From Comamonadaceae bacterium (GTDB lineage Bacteria > Pseudomonadota > Gammaproteobacteria > Burkholderiales > Burkholderiaceae_C): a stretch of 64,000 nt of DNA. Where the stretch lies: positions 1 through 64,000 of the forward strand of contig CANFOS010000001.1 of the NCBI GenBank assembly GCA_947448735.1. Reading direction: 5' to 3'. Below, piece by piece: positions 8,595 to 18,713 of the stretch (positions are counted from its first letter, which is position 1; each line of letters opens with the position of its first letter). The notes below the pieces were generated by a model. That model saw nothing but the letters and a program-made list of their open reading frames with translations. It did no database searches and was not told where the DNA came from. The position numbers were made by a program, and so were the translations under genes.

Positions 8595-9656
8595 TCAGCG
8601 AAGACTGAACTTGTAAGCCGTACGACCGCTGCGGCTGATGCCGGGCACATAAACAGCACTGGCCACATCGGGGTAGATGTGCATCAGATTGGGCGCGTTC
8701 GGATAACCCTGCGGCTCAAAGCACAGGCTTTGCTGCTGGAGGTAACGCGCGCCACCCTTGCCGAGGCCGCCAGCCAGCGGTTCGTTGGGCGATAGGCCGG
8801 TGTAGAACTGCAGCGCGGGCTCGGTGGACCAGACTTGCATGACGCGGCCACTGGCCTGGGCGCTGACCTGCGCGGCCAGAGTCAATTGATGGGGCGCTGG
8901 TTTGTTCACCAGATAGCAGCAGTCGTAACCGCCCTCCTCCCCTGCGCTGATGGCTCGTGGCTGAAGAAAGTCAAAGCGGGCCCCTGCGACTGGCAGCAGT
9001 TCGCCAGTGGCGACCCAATCGTCCGTCATGCCAAACTGCTGATCGGCAAAAACAGTGACATGGTGGTCCAGCAGATGGCCACTGGCGTGGCCGTTGAGGT
9101 TAAAAAATGCATGGGTGGTGAAGCTGGCGACGGTTGACTTGTCGAGTGCCATCGCCTCGTAATCCACTACCAGTTCGTTCGCGTCGGTGAGGCTGTACAT
9201 CAGGCTCAGGGCCAGCGTACCGGGAAACCCCTCTTCGCCATCAGCAAACACGTAGCGCATCTCTACGCTTGACAGATTGTTCTGCACCGCCTCAAACACC
9301 TGGTAACGCGAACCCTTGATGCCGCCGTGCAGGCAATGCCGGCCGTTGTTGACAGACAGCTGGTGACGTTCGCCATCAAGCCTGAAGGCCGCGTTGCCGA
9401 TGCGCCCTGCATGGCGGCCAATGAACGCGCCCATGGAGGGCGAACCTGACAAAAAACCATCAATGCTGTCGTAACCCATCACCACGTCGCCCAAGTGGCC
9501 GTCGCGGTCAGGTACCAGCAATTGCGCTATTTTGGCGCCGTAGTTGGTGATGCTGCACACCATCCCGCTGGCATTGCGCAGGGTGTACAGGTCTACCGGT
9601 TTGCCGTCGACAACACATTTGAAACGACCCTGCTGCAGCAGGGTTGAGGCGGTCAC
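8595..9656 (-). CDS. galM: Aldose 1-epimerase (mutarotase)
   Basis: Interconverts alpha and beta anomers of aldoses, 353 aa. GalM signatures are present: ITNYGAKI near the N-terminus, IGRHAGRIGNA, LHGG with the catalytic-region His, and FTTHAFFNLNGH. It begins 6 bases after the garR stop and so is very likely cotranscribed with the hexarate genes. In a Udh pathway the dehydrogenase acts on one pyranose anomer, which would explain a mutarotase here; that link is inference. Confidence 0.9.
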   Translation of the reverse strand: MTASTLLQQGRFKCVVDGKPVDLYTLRNASGMVCSITNYGAKIAQLLVPDRDGHLGDVVMGYDSIDGFLSGSPSMGAFIGRHAGRIGNAAFRLDGERHQLSVNNGRHCLHGGIKGSRYQVFEAVQNNLSSVEMRYVFADGEEGFPGTLALSLMYSLTDANELVVDYEAMALDKSTVASFTTHAFFNLNGHASGHLLDHHVTVFADQQFGMTDDWVATGELLPVAGARFDFLQPRAISAGEEGGYDCCYLVNKPAPHQLTLAAQVSAQASGRVMQVWSTEPALQFYTGLSPNEPLAGGLGKGGARYLQQQSLCFEPQGYPNAPNLMHIYPDVASAVYVPGISRSGRTAYKFSLR

Positions 9657-9662
9657 GAAGCC

Positions 9663-10556
9663 TCAGGCGACGTTGTGGTTGGCCATCAGCTCCAGCGAGC
9701 GCACCAGTGCCGAATGGTCCAGGTCCTGCATGCCGTTGGCGGCGCAAACTTGCATCAATTGCGCGGCGCTGGCGGTTTGCGGCAGAGCTACGCCCAGCGC
9801 TTTGGCACCTTGCAGGGCCAGGTTCAAATCCTTTTGATGCAGACCTATCCTGAAGCCCGGCGCAAAGGTGCGTTTGATCATGCGTTCGCCATGCACCTCC
9901 AAAATGCGCGACGCAGCAAAGCCGCCCATCAGCGCTTGGCGCACCTTGGCCGGGTCTGCGCCTGCCTTGCTGGCAAACAACAGCGCCTCGCCCACCGCTG
10001 CAATGTTCAAAGCCACAATGATCTGGTTAGCGACCTTGCAGGTCTGGCCATCACCGTTGCCGCCGACCAGCGTGATGTTTTTACCCATCAGCTCAAACAG
10101 GGGTTTGACTTTGTCAAATGTGGCCTCGGGCCCACCGACCATGATGGTCAGGCTGGCCGCCTTGGCACCGACTTCACCACCAGACACCGGCGCGTCCAGA
10201 TAGTCGCAGCCCAAGGCATTGACTTTTTGGGCGAATTCTTGGGTGTCCATTGGCGAGATGGAACTCATGTCGACCACGGTTTTGCCTGGGCTCAAACCTT
10301 GGGCGACACCACCTTCACCGAACAAAACCTTGGCCACATCAGGCGTGTCGGGCAGCATCATGAAAATGATGTCGGCTTTTTGAGCCACCTCTTTGGCTGA
10401 CGTGCAGGCGTGTGCTTTGTCACTCAACAGTTCAGTCGGTATTTTGCTTCGGGTGCTTAAAAAAACCTCATGCCCCGCCTTGATCAAATTCGCCGCCATG
10501 GGCGCACCCATGATGCCAAGTCCCACAAAGCCGAGTTTTAAGCCAAGTTTGCTCAT
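9663..10556 (-). CDS. garR: 2-hydroxy-3-oxopropionate (tartronate semialdehyde) reductase
   Basis: Reduces tartronate semialdehyde to D-glycerate with NAD(P)H, the step after GarL. The start is ATG at 10556, giving 297 aa; the frame extends upstream through garL and is rejected. Beta-hydroxyacid dehydrogenase family features: Rossmann LGFVGLGIMGAPMA, substrate motif DAPVSGGEVGA, and the catalytic Lys in GNGDGQTCKVANQ. It lies 19 bases after garL. No glycerate kinase is in the window, so the final step must be encoded elsewhere. Confidence 0.9.
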   Translation of the reverse strand: MSKLGLKLGFVGLGIMGAPMAANLIKAGHEVFLSTRSKIPTELLSDKAHACTSAKEVAQKADIIFMMLPDTPDVAKVLFGEGGVAQGLSPGKTVVDMSSISPMDTQEFAQKVNALGCDYLDAPVSGGEVGAKAASLTIMVGGPEATFDKVKPLFELMGKNITLVGGNGDGQTCKVANQIIVALNIAAVGEALLFASKAGADPAKVRQALMGGFAASRILEVHGERMIKRTFAPGFRIGLHQKDLNLALQGAKALGVALPQTASAAQLMQVCAANGMQDLDHSALVRSLELMANHNVA

Positions 10557-10575
10557 TGCAGTATTTCCAGAAAAA

Positions 10576-11358
10576 TTAAATTGAATAACGGTCATGCAGC
10601 GCCTGCGTGGCAGACCTGAAAACGCCCAGGTCACTGCCCACGCCCACAAAAGTAGCGCCCATGGCCATGTAGCGCCGTGCATCGGCTTCCACCGGAGCCA
10701 GAATGCCAGTTGGCTTGCCGAATGCCTTGGCATCGGCAAACACAGCGGCTATCGCAGCCTGAACCTCGGGATGGTTCGCGTTACCCAGGTGTCCCATATC
10801 AGCAGCCAGATCAGACGGGCCGATAAACACACAGTCAACCCCTTCGACGGCTGCAATCGCTTTGGCGGCAAGCACACCCACCCGGCTTTCGATTTGCAGC
10901 ATCACGCAAACATGGTCGTTGATGGACTTGAAGTAGTCGGGCACCGTGCCATAGCGGTTGCTGCGCTGCGACACCGATACACCGCGTATGCCCTGAGGCG
11001 GGTAGCGCGTGGCGCGAACGGCCTGCCGTGCCTCGGCTTCGCTTTCAATAAAGGGAATCAGAAAGTTATAAAACCCGGCGTCCAGCAAACGCTTGAGTTC
11101 TACCGGGTCGTTACTGGTGGGCCTGACCACAGGCGCGCTTGGGCTGTCTTTAAGGGCCATCAACTGCGGTATGAACGTGTTCACGTCGTTGGGTGAATGC
11201 TCGCCGTCAAGCAAGATCCAGTCAAACCCAGCCACACCCAGCACCTCGGTGGTGATGGCGTTGGCCAGTGATGCCCAGCAGCCAATCAGACGCTCGCCTG
11301 ACAGTAGTTTTTGCTTGAAGCTGTTTGGAAAAGGTTGGTAAGGGGCGGCTTGTGTCAT
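10576..11358 (-). CDS. garL: HpcH/HpaI-type aldolase, 5-keto-4-deoxy-D-glucarate aldolase
   Basis: A class II pyruvate aldolase, 260 aa, expected to split 5-keto-4-deoxyglucarate to pyruvate and tartronate semialdehyde. Visible are the catalytic DGEHSPND, the metal ligand region LQIESRVGV and [12 protein letters not shown]. HpaI, RhmA and GarL are close relatives; GarL is preferred because gudD and garR are in the same run of genes. It is downstream of a Bug receptor gene by 38 bases. Confidence 0.88.
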   Translation of the reverse strand: MTQAAPYQPFPNSFKQKLLSGERLIGCWASLANAITTEVLGVAGFDWILLDGEHSPNDVNTFIPQLMALKDSPSAPVVRPTSNDPVELKRLLDAGFYNFLIPFIESEAEARQAVRATRYPPQGIRGVSVSQRSNRYGTVPDYFKSINDHVCVMLQIESRVGVLAAKAIAAVEGVDCVFIGPSDLAADMGHLGNANHPEVQAAIAAVFADAKAFGKPTGILAPVEADARRYMAMGATFVGVGSDLGVFRSATQALHDRYSI

Positions 11359-11396
11359 GAGTTTTTTAATGTTGCTGGATCGGTTCTTGATGCGGT

Positions 11397-12383
11397 TTAT
11401 TCAGCTTTGATGTTGGCGGCCTTGATGACCTTTGCCCACTTGTCGACCTCGGCCTTTTGGTAGGCAAGCAGCTGCGCGGGCATCATGTTGGAAGGCTCCA
11501 TGCCAAAGCCTTTGAGCTTGGCCTGCACGTCTGGCAGAGCCATCACCTTCATCACTTCGGCATGCAGACGGTCAATCACCGCTTGCGGTGTGTTGGCCGG
11601 TACAAACAGGGCTTGCCAGGACACCATGTCAAAGCCCTTCTGGCCGCTCTCGGCGATGGTCGGCACATTGGGGTAGCTGGGTACCCGCTGGCTCCCGGTG
11701 ATGGCAATCGGGCGCAGCCGACCGCTCAGAATGTGCGGCCCCACAACCAGGCTGGTGTCAAACATCATGTCGAGTTGGCCACCGATGACGTCCTGAACAG
11801 CGGGGCCTGAACCCTTGTAAGGCGCATGCGTGAACTTGACGCCCGCCTGATCGGCCAGCAGCTCCAGCGCCATGTGCGGCGAGGTACCGATGCCAGGCGA
11901 GCCGGAGGTCAACCCGCCATTCTTGGCACGGCTGGCCTTGAGCACGTCGTCCAGCGTGCGCATGGGGCTGTTGGCGGGCACCACCAGCAGCAGCGGAGCC
12001 GCACCCAGCATCGCTATTGGCGCAAACGACTTGACCATGTCGTAGCCAATGGGCGTGGTGTACAGGCTGCCGTTGATCGAATGCGAGCTGATCGTGCCAC
12101 CCAGCAGCATGTAGCCGTCGGCCGGCGCACGCGATGCGATGGCTGAACCCACGCTGCCGCCCGCACCGCCCTTGTTGTCAATCACCACTGGCGTTCCCAA
12201 CGCGGTGGCCAGCGCTGGGGCAATGACGCGGGCCAGCGTGTCGGTGTTGCCGCCGGGCGGGAACGGCACCATGTAGGTGATGGCCTTGCCAGTGGGCCAG
12301 CTGCCCTGAGCAAATGCGCTCTGGGCTGCGAAACTTGCAGCAGTCACTGCGATGGCAGATTGAATGAGGACGCGGCGTTGCAT
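11397..12383 (-). CDS. Bug/TctC-family periplasmic solute receptor within the hexuronate operon
   Basis: A receptor of 328 aa with a signal peptide ending near QSAFAQG and the family motifs [14 protein letters not shown] and NKGGAGG. It lies between the lactonase (50 bases) and garL (38 bases). The operon already encodes a TRAP transporter, so this second receptor may bind a related aldarate or lactone, or serve a sensing role; no tctA/tctB genes accompany it. The ligand is unknown. Confidence 0.9.
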   Translation of the reverse strand: MQRRVLIQSAIAVTAASFAAQSAFAQGSWPTGKAITYMVPFPPGGNTDTLARVIAPALATALGTPVVIDNKGGAGGSVGSAIASRAPADGYMLLGGTISSHSINGSLYTTPIGYDMVKSFAPIAMLGAAPLLLVVPANSPMRTLDDVLKASRAKNGGLTSGSPGIGTSPHMALELLADQAGVKFTHAPYKGSGPAVQDVIGGQLDMMFDTSLVVGPHILSGRLRPIAITGSQRVPSYPNVPTIAESGQKGFDMVSWQALFVPANTPQAVIDRLHAEVMKVMALPDVQAKLKGFGMEPSNMMPAQLLAYQKAEVDKWAKVIKAANIKAE

Positions 12384-12433
12384 GGTGTTGTCTCCTTTGT
12401 GTAGGGTTAGGGGGTCGTGGGGGCTTTGCCAAT

Positions 12434-13453
12434 TCAGGAGACTTCGACGATCTCGACCCAGTTCGGGTTTTTGCCCGCTGGCTGGCTCTTGCCTGCGACG
12501 GGCATGCCGGTGGCGGCATCTATCGCGTGCAGTGAAACACCGTGCGAGTCCTGGCCCACGGCAACCAAGAAGCGGCCTGTGGCGTCGACTGCGAAACTGC
12601 GCGGTGTTTTTTCTGTCGGTGTCTGGCCCACCACCTGTAGCCTGCCGCTAGCGGCGTCAACCTTGAAGGTGGTCAAGGTACTGGATGTGCGCTCGGAGCC
12701 GTACAAAAACTTGCCGTTTGGCGCCATCTGCAGATCAGCTGCCCAGACTTTGCCGGTAAAACCCGTTGGCACAACGGTGCTGCGCTGTAGGTGGCTCATG
12801 ACGCCTTTGGCTGCGTCGTAGGCAAACACGTCCACCCCGCCGTCCAGTTCGTTGAGCAGGTACATGTACTTTTGCGCCTTGTCCCACAAAAAGTGGCGTG
12901 GCCCGGTTTTGGCGGGCATCACATTGACCAGCGCTGGATCGTTGGCGCTCAGTACACCGGTGGCCGGGTCAAACTTCCAGCTCGACAGGTTGTCGCCGCC
13001 CAAACTGGTGGCAAAAACATAGCGGCCCGATGCATCAGCGTGTATGGCATGCGCATTTGGCGCTGTGCGAACCACCTGCTGCACGGCGCCCACAACACCG
13101 TCGTTGCCTATGCTATTGACTGTGATCTTGTTGCCGCCATAAGAAGCGGCAAACAGCCACTTGCCAGATGCGTCCAGGTCAATGTTGGCCATGCTGTCTG
13201 CCAGTGCGGACACGCCCAGCTTATTGAGCCCTCCGGTCGCGCCGTCAATACCGAACGTGAGCACACGAAACGGCTGACAACGCAGCGCTACGTACAAAAA
13301 CTTTTTGTCCTTGCTCACCACCATAGGCATGGCGACGCCGCCTGCCGGCACCGTGACAACAGGCGTCAGGCGGCCAACTGCACGGTCCAGTTGCATCACC
13401 GAGATGTCCTGGCTGTCAGCGTTGGAAATGTAGACCCAAGTGTTAGAAATCAT
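12434..13453 (-). CDS. Lactonase family beta-propeller protein
   Basis: A protein of 339 aa resembling the 6-phosphogluconolactonase (YbhE/Pgl-type) seven-bladed propellers: repeated blades with YVSNADSQDI-like openings, DKKFLYVALR, DASGKWLFAASYGG, DASGRYVFATSLGG, APNGKFLYGSERTSSTL and DATGRFLVAVGQ. It has no signal peptide. It starts two bases after the gudD stop. Because Udh releases an aldarolactone, a role in opening that lactone to the free aldarate is a reasonable inference from position; the family itself includes enzymes of other substrates. Confidence 0.82.
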   Translation of the reverse strand: MISNTWVYISNADSQDISVMQLDRAVGRLTPVVTVPAGGVAMPMVVSKDKKFLYVALRCQPFRVLTFGIDGATGGLNKLGVSALADSMANIDLDASGKWLFAASYGGNKITVNSIGNDGVVGAVQQVVRTAPNAHAIHADASGRYVFATSLGGDNLSSWKFDPATGVLSANDPALVNVMPAKTGPRHFLWDKAQKYMYLLNELDGGVDVFAYDAAKGVMSHLQRSTVVPTGFTGKVWAADLQMAPNGKFLYGSERTSSTLTTFKVDAASGRLQVVGQTPTEKTPRSFAVDATGRFLVAVGQDSHGVSLHAIDAATGMPVAGKSQPAGKNPNWVEIVEVS

Positions 13454-13455
13454 GG

Positions 13456-14763
13456 TCAGAAGCGGGGTTGTGTGCCGGTGAAAGCCGGGTTGTATTTGCG
13501 CATCTGCGCCAGGTCGTCGCGGTTGCGGATACCGCAGTGCAGATAGTTGTCGTGCAGGCGGGCCAGCGACGTGCGGTCCAGCGTCACGCCCAGTCCAGGG
13601 GTGGTCGTCACACGCAGGCTGCCGTCTTCAAAACGCAGGCGACCGCCCTCCACCACTTCTTCGTCCTGCCACGGGTAGTGGGTGTCGCAGGCGTAGGTGA
13701 GCAGCGGCAAGCTGGCACACAGGTGTGTCATCGCCATCAGGCTGACGCCCAGATGCGAGTTGCTGTGCATCGACAGACCCAGATCAAACGTACTGCACAA
13801 GCGCGACAGCTGCTGCGTGGCGCGCAGTCCGCCCCAGTAGTGGTGGTCGCTCAGCACAATCTGCACCGGGCAGCCCATGTCAGCATTGCGGCGGAACTCG
13901 GCGAAATCGGTCACCACCATGTTGGTGGCCAGCGGTACCTCGCCCATCTGTTCCATTTGGCGCGCCACAGCCGCCATACCTTCCAGCCCCGGTGCCGGGT
14001 CTTCGTAATATTCCAGCACGCCGCGCAGCTGTTCAACAATGCGCAAGCTGGTCGCCACGCTCCAGTTGGCATTGGGGTCCATGCGCAGCGGCGTGCCGGG
14101 GAAGGCTTTGGCAAGTGCCAGCAGCCCAGCCGCTTCTTCATCCGGCGTCAGCGCCCCAGCCTTGAGCTTGATGCTCTTGAAGCCATACTGCGCAATCATC
14201 TGGCGCGCCTGGATGACCAGCTGCTCCGGCGTAAGTGCCTCGCCCCAGGCATCGGGCGCATAGGGCTTTTCGATATGTTCGGCGTACTTGTAAAAAAGGT
14301 AAGCCGAATAAGGCACCCGGTCGCGTACCGGGCCACCCAGCAAATCGACCACCGGTGCGCCAGCCAGTTGGCCCTGCAAGTCCAGCATCGCCACCTCAAA
14401 GGCGCTGACCACCTTGGCCACGTTTTTAGACACGTGGGTGCCCGGCGCCAGCGACACCTGCTGGCCGAGAAATTCAGACCCTGTGTGCGCTGGCGGCGTC
14501 ACCATGGCAGCGACACGTGTCACCATCTCGTTGATCGACCAGGGCGAGAGCCCGACCAGCACCGGTGCGACCTTGGCCAGCGCCTCGAGCATCGGCAAGT
14601 CGCCATAGCTTTCGTTGATACCCACCAGGCCCGAGTCGGTCTCCAGCTCAATGATGGACCGCAGCGCCCAGGGTTCGTGAATGCCGGCCGCGTTCAAAAG
14701 CGGCGGGTCACGAAAGGCAATCGGCGTGATGCGGATATGCCTGATGGCATGCGACGTGGTCAT
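13456..14763 (-). CDS. gudD: Glucarate dehydratase
   Basis: An enolase-superfamily enzyme, 435 aa, converting D-glucarate to 5-keto-4-deoxy-D-glucarate. The mandelate-racemase-type active site is visible: KLKAG (Lys-X-Lys), metal ligands in RMDPNANW and YYEDP, the glucarate-dehydratase block LATNMVVTDF, and the catalytic His region MHSNSHLG. The N-terminus includes FRDPPLLNAAGIHEPWA, the flexible loop typical of GudD. It sits between dctM (27 bases) and the lactonase (2 bases). Confidence 0.93.
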   Translation of the reverse strand: MTTSHAIRHIRITPIAFRDPPLLNAAGIHEPWALRSIIELETDSGLVGINESYGDLPMLEALAKVAPVLVGLSPWSINEMVTRVAAMVTPPAHTGSEFLGQQVSLAPGTHVSKNVAKVVSAFEVAMLDLQGQLAGAPVVDLLGGPVRDRVPYSAYLFYKYAEHIEKPYAPDAWGEALTPEQLVIQARQMIAQYGFKSIKLKAGALTPDEEAAGLLALAKAFPGTPLRMDPNANWSVATSLRIVEQLRGVLEYYEDPAPGLEGMAAVARQMEQMGEVPLATNMVVTDFAEFRRNADMGCPVQIVLSDHHYWGGLRATQQLSRLCSTFDLGLSMHSNSHLGVSLMAMTHLCASLPLLTYACDTHYPWQDEEVVEGGRLRFEDGSLRVTTTPGLGVTLDRTSLARLHDNYLHCGIRNRDDLAQMRKYNPAFTGTQPRF

Positions 14764-14790
14764 GGCGGTACTGGGGCAAGTCGGGCTGGT

Positions 14791-16092
14791 TTATTTTGCT
14801 GCGGCCATGAACATGTTGGGTAGCCAGAGTGAGAACGCAGGCACATAAGTCACCAGCATCAGGCACAAGGTCAGCGCTCCGTAGAACGGGAGGATGGACT
14901 TCATCACCTCCCCGACAGAGATCCCGCCAATCGCGCAACCGACGAATTGCGTCACCCCCACCGGTGGCGTGTTCAGGCCCAAGGCGCAGTTGATCAGCAT
15001 GACCATGCCAAACTGGGCCGGGTGCATGCCGAACTGCATGGCGATCGGCAGGAAGATGGGTGTGCACACCAAAATGGTGGCGGCCATATCCAGAAAAGTG
15101 CCCAACAGGAACAGCATCACGTTGATCATCAGAAAAATGACCCACGGTTCGGTAGAAATCGACGTCATCAGTGCGCCGGTTTTCTGCGGCACTTCATACA
15201 GCGCCATGAAGTAACCGAAGGCCGATGAAATGCCGATCAGCAGCAGCACCACACCGGTGGTCTTGCATGCCTTCGCGCACGATTTGATGAAGTTTTTCCA
15301 GCTGAGCGAACGATAAACAACAGCGGTCACAAACATGGCCCACAGCACGGCCGTGGCAGCAGATTCAGTTGCAGTGAATACACCCGAGAGGATACCGACC
15401 AGGATGATGACCACGATCATCAGTCCCGGCAGCGCCGCCACCAATGCCACCAAGACCTCGTGCCAGCCCGGGAAGGCGCCCCGGGTCGGGTAGCCGCGCT
15501 TGACCGCCACATAGTAGGCCGCGCCCAGATTGCAAAGCGTCAGCAGCAAAGCAGGAATGACACCTGCCAAAATCAAGCTAAGCACGCTGACCGAGGCGAT
15601 ACCCGTGGTGGCCAGCGTGAAAATGATCAGATTGTGCGAGGTCGGCATCAGAACGCCGACCAGTGCCGCGTGGGTCGTGACGTTGACCGCGTAGTCCGCG
15701 TCGTAGCCCTCTTTTTTCATGAGCGGGATCATCACCGAGCCCATGGCCGACACGTCGGCCAGAGCCGAGCCAGCCACCCCACCGAACAGCGTGCAGCCGA
15801 TCACATTGCTCATGCCCAGGCCACCACGCACGTGCCCTACCAGGCTGTTGGCAAAGCGCACGATGCGCTCGGCAATGCCGCCGTAAAGCATCAGCTCGCC
15901 AGCAAACACAAAGAATGGAATAGCCAGGAAAGAAAATACCTGCATGCCGCCCACCATCTTCTGGAACACGATGGGTACCGGCACGCCGGCATAGAGCACA
16001 GTGGCTATCGACGCCAGTCCGATGGAGAAAGCCACCGGTACGCCGATGACCAGCAAGATGAGAAATGTGATGGAAAGAACAGCGAGTTCCAT
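14791..16092 (-). CDS. dctM: TRAP transporter large membrane subunit (DctM)
   Basis: The sodium-coupled transport channel of a TRAP carrier, 433 aa with about 12 hydrophobic segments. DctM hallmarks include GVPVAFSIGLAS near the N-terminus, GGVAGSALADVSAMG, and NTPPVGVTQFVG near the C-terminus. It follows dctQ by 50 bases and precedes gudD, so the carrier and the enzymes share a transcript. Confidence 0.93.
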   Translation of the reverse strand: MELAVLSITFLILLVIGVPVAFSIGLASIATVLYAGVPVPIVFQKMVGGMQVFSFLAIPFFVFAGELMLYGGIAERIVRFANSLVGHVRGGLGMSNVIGCTLFGGVAGSALADVSAMGSVMIPLMKKEGYDADYAVNVTTHAALVGVLMPTSHNLIIFTLATTGIASVSVLSLILAGVIPALLLTLCNLGAAYYVAVKRGYPTRGAFPGWHEVLVALVAALPGLMIVVIILVGILSGVFTATESAATAVLWAMFVTAVVYRSLSWKNFIKSCAKACKTTGVVLLLIGISSAFGYFMALYEVPQKTGALMTSISTEPWVIFLMINVMLFLLGTFLDMAATILVCTPIFLPIAMQFGMHPAQFGMVMLINCALGLNTPPVGVTQFVGCAIGGISVGEVMKSILPFYGALTLCLMLVTYVPAFSLWLPNMFMAAAK

Positions 16093-16142
16093 GTTGGTTT
16101 GCCTTGGCTCTGGAGCAGTTTTTTGTTGGAATTTTTCGACAT

Positions 16143-16718
16143 TCAGTGCCAGGACGGCACTACCTCTTCACCGCGCAACAGCGCGAGAATGTGCTCGACC
16201 GAGAACATGACAATCAGCACACCTGCAATCACCAACGCAAGGTAGTCCACGCCTTCTGGTATGCCAAGCATGGGGTCCAGTTCAGACCACTTCATGCGTG
16301 TCCATATCCAGCCAGCCCAGGCCATGACGGTGCCGAACACCGCGACCAGCACATGGATCAGTATCTCGACCTTCAGCCGCATCCAATCGGGCAACAGTGC
16401 AACCATCGAATCGAGCCCGATATGGCCTGCGTCGCGCACACCCACAGCCACGCCCAGCGCCGTGATGTAGAGCACCAGTTGTAATGCCAGTGCTTCTGTC
16501 CAGGTCGGCGTGTCGTTGAAGACATAGCGGCCAACCACCTGCACTTGTACCGCCAAGATCAGGACGATCAGGCCGACGATGGCGATCATCAGGCTGACTT
16601 TGCTGATGACAGCGAAGATCCGGTTAACAAAAAGCGCGGCTTGAGGCCGGCGGTGCGGATCAGTTTTTATCGGCGCGGTTTCTATCGGCCCGGTTTGAAT
16701 TGGCGATGGGGTGTTCAT
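16143..16718 (-). CDS. dctQ: TRAP transporter small membrane subunit (DctQ)
   Basis: A protein of 191 aa from the ATG at 16718; the frame runs further upstream into dctP and is rejected. A hydrophilic N-terminus of about 35 residues precedes four membrane segments, with the DctQ pattern VVGRYVFNDTPTWTEALA at about residues 80-97. It links the receptor-bound substrate to DctM. A perfect hairpin separates it from dctP. Confidence 0.9.
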   Translation of the reverse strand: MNTPSPIQTGPIETAPIKTDPHRRPQAALFVNRIFAVISKVSLMIAIVGLIVLILAVQVQVVGRYVFNDTPTWTEALALQLVLYITALGVAVGVRDAGHIGLDSMVALLPDWMRLKVEILIHVLVAVFGTVMAWAGWIWTRMKWSELDPMLGIPEGVDYLALVIAGVLIVMFSVEHILALLRGEEVVPSWH

Positions 16719-16745
16719 GAGAGATCCGACAGACAGACGATAAGA

Positions 16746-16770
16746 CCCGCGTGGAAGAGGTCCACGCGGG
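16746..16770 (-). terminator. Strong hairpin between dctP and dctQ, likely attenuator or 3'-end stabiliser
   Basis: CCCGCGTGGA and TCCACGCGGG form a perfect 10-bp GC-rich stem with a 5-base loop, 15 bases after the dctP stop. On the transcribed strand it is followed by TCTTATC, not a full T-run, so complete termination is unlikely. Such hairpins after receptor genes allow the soluble receptor to be made in excess over the membrane subunits. Confidence 0.6.
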
Positions 16771-16785
16771 CGGGGGGTTGCGGGC

Positions 16786-17754
16786 TTACTTGGTGTCTTG
16801 CGCCGCCTTGACGAGGCGCTGCAGATCAGGCGTATTGATGAACTTCGCGTATACAGGCTGCATGGCGGTCTGGAATGATTTTTTGTCAACGTCCTTCACA
16901 AGCGTCGAGCCGGTCTTGAGCACGACGTCCAGGGCCTTGGCTTCCTGCTCGTCCCACTTTTGGCGCTGAAAAGTCACCGATTCCTTGGCCGCAGCGCGGA
17001 ACATGGCTTGGTCTGCCGGCGACATCTTGTCGAAAACAGCCTTGGAGATCACCAGCATTTCAGGGGCCATCGAGTGCTCGGTGTACGAGTAGACCTTCAC
17101 GGCCTCGTAATGCTTGAATCCCTCGTAGGACGGGATATTGTTCTCGGCTGCATCAATCAGGCCTGTCTTCAGAGCGGTGTAAACCTCGGCCGTCGGCATG
17201 GGCGTAGCGTTGGCTCCCATAGCATTGGCGACAGCGACCCACAAATCCGATGGCTGAACGCGAATTTTCATACCCTTGGTATCGGCCAGCGTACGAACAG
17301 CCTTCTTGGCATAGATAGAACGTGCGCCGCTGTCGTAGAACGCCAGACCGACCAGGCCCTGCGCTTCGCAACCCTTGAGGACTTCTTCGCCAACCGGGCC
17401 GTCCAGCACCCTGCGCATGTGCGGGATAGAGTTGAACAAGAAAGGCATGGTGGGTACCAAGCTCTTGGGGCACAGCGAATTGAGCGAGCTGATGTTGACG
17501 CGGTTCATCTCCAGCGCACCAATTTTCACCTGGTCCAGCGTTTCCTTCTCGGAACCCAGCGCGCTCTTGTTAAAAACCTTGATGGTGTACCTGCCGCCGC
17601 TTTGCTTGGCCAGCACCTCGCTCATGTGGCGCACAGCCGCTACCGTAGGGTAGTCGTCGCTGTTGTGCACATCAGCAGAGCGCAGCTCGACAGCTTGTGC
17701 GGAAAGTGCCAGCAGGCCGACGGCCAGGGCGGTGAGTTTCAGGGTTGCTTTCAT
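16786..17754 (-). CDS. dctP: TRAP transporter solute receptor (DctP), probable hexuronate binder
   Basis: A periplasmic receptor of 322 aa with a signal peptide ([13 protein letters not shown], cleavage near SAQA). DctP features: the conserved Arg in [33 protein letters not shown] and the C-terminal helix. By position, between udh and dctQM-gudD, it should bring in glucuronate or galacturonate; DctP proteins of related Polaromonas loci are known hexuronate binders as far as I recall. It follows udh by 98 bases. Confidence 0.9.
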   Translation of the reverse strand: MKATLKLTALAVGLLALSAQAVELRSADVHNSDDYPTVAAVRHMSEVLAKQSGGRYTIKVFNKSALGSEKETLDQVKIGALEMNRVNISSLNSLCPKSLVPTMPFLFNSIPHMRRVLDGPVGEEVLKGCEAQGLVGLAFYDSGARSIYAKKAVRTLADTKGMKIRVQPSDLWVAVANAMGANATPMPTAEVYTALKTGLIDAAENNIPSYEGFKHYEAVKVYSYTEHSMAPEMLVISKAVFDKMSPADQAMFRAAAKESVTFQRQKWDEQEAKALDVVLKTGSTLVKDVDKKSFQTAMQPVYAKFINTPDLQRLVKAAQDTK

Positions 17755-17852
17755 TCGTCTCTTCCTCTAGGTTGGTGGTTGAAAACTCTTTAACTAACTC
17801 ATTGACGTTTTTTAACACCAGCAAGCGGTTGTTTTTTTAACGGGTAAGGCCA

Positions 17853-18662
17853 TCAGAAACCAAACGGCCCAGCCTTGACAAACCCGCCGCCCTGGTAAAT
17901 GGCCACCGGGTCAGTCAGGTCGGGCGGCTGTGTTCGGGCATACACCGCATCGCGGAAAACATCCGAGCTGTCTTGCGGCACATAGCCGATATGCCTGGCT
18001 CGGCTGTTGTCCCACCAAGTGACGGCATTGTCAGACATGCCAAACACAATGCTGTGGCCCAGCACAGGGGTGGTCAGGCAGGCCGTAATCAGCCGGTGCA
18101 AATCGTCGTAGCTCAGCCAGGTGGCCAGCATGCGGCGATCGCGTGGCTCGGGAAAAGACGAGCCAATGCGGATGCAGGCGGTTTCAATGCCGTAGCGGTC
18201 AAAGTACAGGCGCGACAGGTCTTCGCCGAAGGCTTTGCTCACCCCATACATGCCGTCGGGGCGTGGCGGGTGATCTGCGGTGATGGTTTCGCTTTGGCGA
18301 TAAAACCCCGTCACGTGGTTTGAACTGGCGAAGATCACGCGCTTGACAGCGTGCTTTCGAGCAGCCTCGTACAGATTGAAGACACCCAGGATGTTGGCCT
18401 GCAAGATGGGTTCAAACGGTCCTTCTACAGACACACCGCCCAAGTGAACAATGGCGTCAACGCCTTTGACCATGGCACCTACTGCGTCCGCATCAGCCAG
18501 ATCAGCCAGCACCATTTCTTCACCCGCAACTGCGTCGCCAAAGTCGGCCCGGTCCGACAAGCGCAGCACCGTGCAATTGGCCTTGAGTCTGTCACGTAGC
18601 GCTTTGCCCAAGCCGCCTGCTGCACCTGTGAGCAGCAGTCTTTCATGTACCTTGATCGTCAT
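17853..18662 (-). CDS. udh: Uronate dehydrogenase
   Basis: An NAD-dependent extended short-chain dehydrogenase, 269 aa from the ATG at 18662, oxidising D-galacturonate or D-glucuronate to the aldarolactone. Visible: Rossmann LLLTGAAGGLGKALR, IVHLGGVSVEGPF, the SSNHVTGFY block typical of Udh, and the YGVSKAFGE Tyr/Lys pair. It is the first gene of the minus-strand operon and is divergent from a FadR-type regulator. No isomerase-pathway genes (uxaC, uxuA) are in the window, so the oxidative route is the one encoded. Confidence 0.9.
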   Translation of the reverse strand: MTIKVHERLLLTGAAGGLGKALRDRLKANCTVLRLSDRADFGDAVAGEEMVLADLADADAVGAMVKGVDAIVHLGGVSVEGPFEPILQANILGVFNLYEAARKHAVKRVIFASSNHVTGFYRQSETITADHPPRPDGMYGVSKAFGEDLSRLYFDRYGIETACIRIGSSFPEPRDRRMLATWLSYDDLHRLITACLTTPVLGHSIVFGMSDNAVTWWDNSRARHIGYVPQDSSDVFRDAVYARTQPPDLTDPVAIYQGGGFVKAGPFGF

Positions 18663-18713
18663 TTTCTGGTTTGGTCCTGCAGTTCCACGAGTTTGAGAGA
18701 AATTTTGCAGAAT

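Noticed and set aside
13468..14823. A 451-codon open frame on the plus strand opposite gudD
   Set aside because: It lies wholly across gudD, whose active-site motifs are intact. The opposite product is His/Arg/Gln-rich with no domain pattern, typical of antisense frames in GC-rich genes.
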